A stretch of 64,000 bases of DNA. Origin: Paraburkholderia lacunae (lineage in GTDB: Bacteria > Pseudomonadota > Gammaproteobacteria > Burkholderiales > Burkholderiaceae). A program made the translations under genes and the position numbers. This document shows, piece after piece, positions 62,221 through 64,000 of this stretch; within the stretch, counting starts at the first letter, position 1, and each line of letters starts with the position of its first letter. The notes under the pieces were generated by a model. It did not search any database, was not told the origin of the DNA, and worked only from the letters and a program-made list of their open reading frames with translations. Where the stretch lies: contig NZ_QHKS01000010.1 of the NCBI RefSeq assembly GCF_003353175.1, positions 217,315 to 281,314 of the forward strand. Direction: 5' to 3'.

Positions 62221-62619
62221 ATGGCAGAGTCCACCGTCACCGCCCACATCGGCGCGACAAATTTCCAGGTTCTTTTCGACGACGGCAAGCATACGTGGCT
62301 CGCCGACGAACCCGAGTCGCTGGGTGGTGGTGATCGCGGGCCGGCGCCCATCGCGCTATTGCTGTCGAGCCTCGGCGCCTGCACGTCGATCACGCTGAAG
62401 ATGTATGCGCAACGCAAGAGCTGGCCGCTCGCTGGCGTGCGCGTGGCGCTATCGATGGAAACCGGCGACGCCGGCTCGACCATCGACCGCCGAATCGTAC
62501 TGGAGGGCGATCTGTCCGACGAGCAGCGGGAACGGCTTTTACAAATTGCCAATGCGTGTCCGGTTCACAAGATCCTGACGCATTCGATCACGATCCGCAC
62601 GGGGCTCGCCGTCGCATAA
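62221..62619 (+). CDS. OsmC family protein
   Basis: 132 residues with both family cysteines: LGACTSITLKMYAQRK (about residue 59) and NACPVHKILTHS (about residue 114). OsmC/YhfA-type thiol peroxidases reduce organic hydroperoxides. AGGAG precedes ATG 62221. A GC-rich stretch of about 215 bp separates it from the pirin gene. Confidence 0.9.
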   Translation: MAESTVTAHIGATNFQVLFDDGKHTWLADEPESLGGGDRGPAPIALLLSSLGACTSITLKMYAQRKSWPLAGVRVALSMETGDAGSTIDRRIVLEGDLSDEQRERLLQIANACPVHKILTHSITIRTGLAVA

Positions 62620-62713
62620 TGTCGCGCAACGTCGCGCGAGGCGCGGCGATATACGCAAGACCCCGCTGAACAGGGCAGAACGTAATGCAACGCTTTCATA
62701 GGAAGCTGTCGTC

Positions 62714-63196
62714 TTGAATTTCGAACACCTTATCCAGATCAACGATCCGTTGAATCCGTTAGTCGACGCGATGACCCGCGAGCAGTTATGGGAGGGTCTT
62801 GTGCTGCGCGCCGAGCAGCCGCAACTGTTTGTGATCGGACTCGACAGTTGCACCATCCTTTCTCGCGAAGGCAACATCCTCGAGCGGGAGCTGCACTACG
62901 GCCAGGCCACCGTGCACGACCGCGTCACGCTGCAAGAACGCCAAAGCGTGCGCTACGACATTCTGCCGACCGCGGACCATGTCGGCGGCTCGCTGACCAT
63001 GACCATTGAGCAGCCCGATGAACTGCAGTTGTTCCTGCGCTTCGAATATGCGACAACCCTGCCCGTCTCCGACGACCAGGATGCCGTGCAGACGCAGGAA
63101 ATCGTCAAATCGGCGTATCGCGAGAACGATATCGATACCGTCCGGCTGATTCGCCAGTACGTTCAAACGAAGCAGGAACCCGGTTCGTTGCATTGA
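62714..63196 (+). CDS. DUF1857 / AtaL-like SRPBCC protein
   Basis: 160 residues with a helix-grip pattern: FEHLIQINDPLNPLVDAMTREQLWEGLVLRAEQP, then ERELHYGQATVHDRVTLQE. AtaL-like proteins have a START/SRPBCC ligand pocket; the ligand is unknown. It starts at TTG 62714, after AGGAAG at good spacing; no ATG fits the family start. Confidence 0.82.
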   Translation: MNFEHLIQINDPLNPLVDAMTREQLWEGLVLRAEQPQLFVIGLDSCTILSREGNILERELHYGQATVHDRVTLQERQSVRYDILPTADHVGGSLTMTIEQPDELQLFLRFEYATTLPVSDDQDAVQTQEIVKSAYRENDIDTVRLIRQYVQTKQEPGSLH

Positions 63197-63347
63197 ATCT
63201 CCGCGTGCGGGCGCGCTGCCCGCACGCGCCGGTCAGGCTGCCACGTCGAACGCGCGCCCTTATCCGTGTCCCTCGTCTCTGTTCGCCCTGCCCCACCCAA
63301 TCAGCTATCGAAAGTCGATTCCGATCAATTTCTCTTTCTTGTAAATG

Positions 63348-63366
63348 GGAATGGTTATCATTTAGA
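63348..63366 (+). promoter_or_regulatory. Fur-box-like site upstream of hemP
   Basis: GGGAATGGTTATCATTTAG contains AATG-G-TTATCATT, close to the inverted core of a Fur site (AATGATAATCATT). It lies about 35 bp before the hemP-like start in an AT-rich gap. Confidence 0.65.
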
Positions 63367-63400
63367 ATTAGTCCATCGAATCGACCAACAGCAAAAACGA

Positions 63401-63661
63401 ATGACCGATCTCACGCGCTCTTCCACGCTCAGCCTGCGCCGCCCGGCGGCCGCACTGACCAGCCGTCCGAAACCGTCGACGGCTACGGCCGTCGCCACGA
63501 AGCCCGCCGCGAACCGTGTCAGCAGTTCAGGCGAGACATCGGATCGAGTCGTGCGCAGCGACGCACTGCTGCAAGGACATAGCCACGTCAGCATCATCCA
63601 TAACGGCGAGACCTACCAGTTGCGCGCCACGCGTCTGGGCAAGCTGATCCTGACGAAGTAA
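63401..63661 (+). CDS. hemP: HemP-type hemin uptake protein
   Basis: 86 residues. The C-terminal 35 residues (SDALLQGHSHVSIIHNGETYQLRATRLGKLILTK in outline) match HemP, a small protein often required for expression of haem-uptake genes. The N-terminal 50 residues are low-complexity and Ser/Ala/Arg-rich. No haem receptor follows in the window because the IS begins about 220 bp later. ATG 63401 lies just after a Fur-like site. Confidence 0.85.
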   Translation: MTDLTRSSTLSLRRPAAALTSRPKPSTATAVATKPAANRVSSSGETSDRVVRSDALLQGHSHVSIIHNGETYQLRATRLGKLILTK

Positions 63662-63878
63662 CGAACAGAGGTAACTACCGGGTATTGTGGGGACCACCTC
63701 CTCGAGAGGTGTTGGGCATTAGCCAGCCACGACGGCTTGCACGTGAGAACTAGACCCCTTCGTGCAGACACCAAGCCAGCCGTCGCAGCCAGCCAGGCCG
63801 CTTTTTTGGTTCTCATTTTGGTTTGTCTGGGTTGTCATCCAATGCGGATGCACGAAACGCCGTGTGTCGCAGATCAAG

Positions 63879-64000
63879 TGACCCGTCCTGACATAGGTTG
63901 ACACCTACGCACCGCTGTTCGCGGTTAGAAACGCCCGATGAACTTCATCGGGCGTTCTGTATTTTAAAGAATGATGCGGTCGTTCCTGGTTGTAGATCTG
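63879..64000. mobile_element. IS3-family insertion sequence, left end
   Basis: The sequence TGACCCGTCCTGACATAGGT at 63879 looks like an IS3-type terminal repeat, and the transposase 3' end follows on the minus strand from 63905. Only one end is in the window. Confidence 0.75.
63905..64000 (-). CDS. IS3-family transposase OrfB, C-terminal fragment
   Basis: 31 codons visible. QIYNQERPHHSLKYRTP is the classic end of IS3-family integrase-core transposases (Y-N-x-x-R-P-H-x-S-L), followed by DEVHRAFLTANSGA and a stop. The gene continues beyond the right edge. Confidence 0.9.
   Translation of the reverse strand, partial: QIYNQERPHHSLKYRTPDEVHRAFLTANSGA

Noticed and set aside
63662..63878. Possible structured RNA with CTGGCTGGCT-like repeats between hemP and the IS
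   Set aside because: Short complementary blocks exist, but no tRNA, tmRNA or known riboswitch pattern could be supported by eye.

Overview
The window is high-GC beta-proteobacterial DNA, most like a Burkholderiales chromosome of the Paraburkholderia/Burkholderia type. Support comes from the gene content: a double-length UvrA, a TonB-ExbB-ExbD operon, class I fumarase, Acs next to a DUF4212/solute-symporter pair, CitMHS and AtuA-like genes, and a HemP-type protein. Genus is an inference; no rRNA or species marker is present.

Region 1 (1-20.4 kb) is ordinary chromosome. A tandem-fused UvrA on the minus strand runs off the left edge and has a near-perfect LexA (SOS) operator upstream. It is followed by a two-domain Asp/Glu racemase-like protein, a small SSB, a LysR/short-chain dehydrogenase divergent pair, an aldo/keto reductase, a TPR/glycosyltransferase-like protein, a DUF4142 protein, a LysR regulator divergent from a CitMHS transporter + AtuA-like operon, an L-asparaginase with an apparent in-frame internal deletion, and a flavin-type oxidase. 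Several short tandem repeats sit at gene ends.

Region 2 (20.4-26.6 kb) is a chaperone-usher fimbrial operon with two nearly identical DUF1120 subunit genes, then a RibD/DHFR-like gene that abuts a truncated P4-type integrase.

Region 3 (27,378-47,605) is an integrated element of about 20.2 kb in the 3' end of tRNA-Ser(GGA). It is bounded by a 15-bp att repeat and has matching integrase arm-like repeats just inside both ends. Its right half resembles a P4-like satellite: integrase, paired palindromic operators, AlpA-like regulator, PC4-like protein, an Ash/Icd-like reading frame with a nested terminator, small genes, and a primase-helicase whose 3' end carries iteron-like repeats (candidate origin). 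The middle holds an orphan phage morphogenesis/tail-fibre module with no capsid, portal or large terminase gene. The left part has two further tyrosine recombinases, a Nu1-like HTH gene surrounded by six copies of a 10-bp motif, and lower-GC cargo genes (HNH, membrane, zinc-ribbon and unknown proteins) that could be a defence cassette.

Region 4 (47.6-63.9 kb) is core chromosome again: acetate-type symporter pair and Acs, UPF0114 membrane protein, fumarase, then an iron group (bacterioferritin, murI, Fur-box-preceded bfd, tonB-exbB-exbD), LysR/pirin, OsmC, an SRPBCC-like protein and a Fur-box-preceded hemP. Two genes shorter than 40 codons have strong ribosome binding sites (57,581-57,643 and 59,769-59,882). 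The right edge enters an IS3-family insertion sequence.
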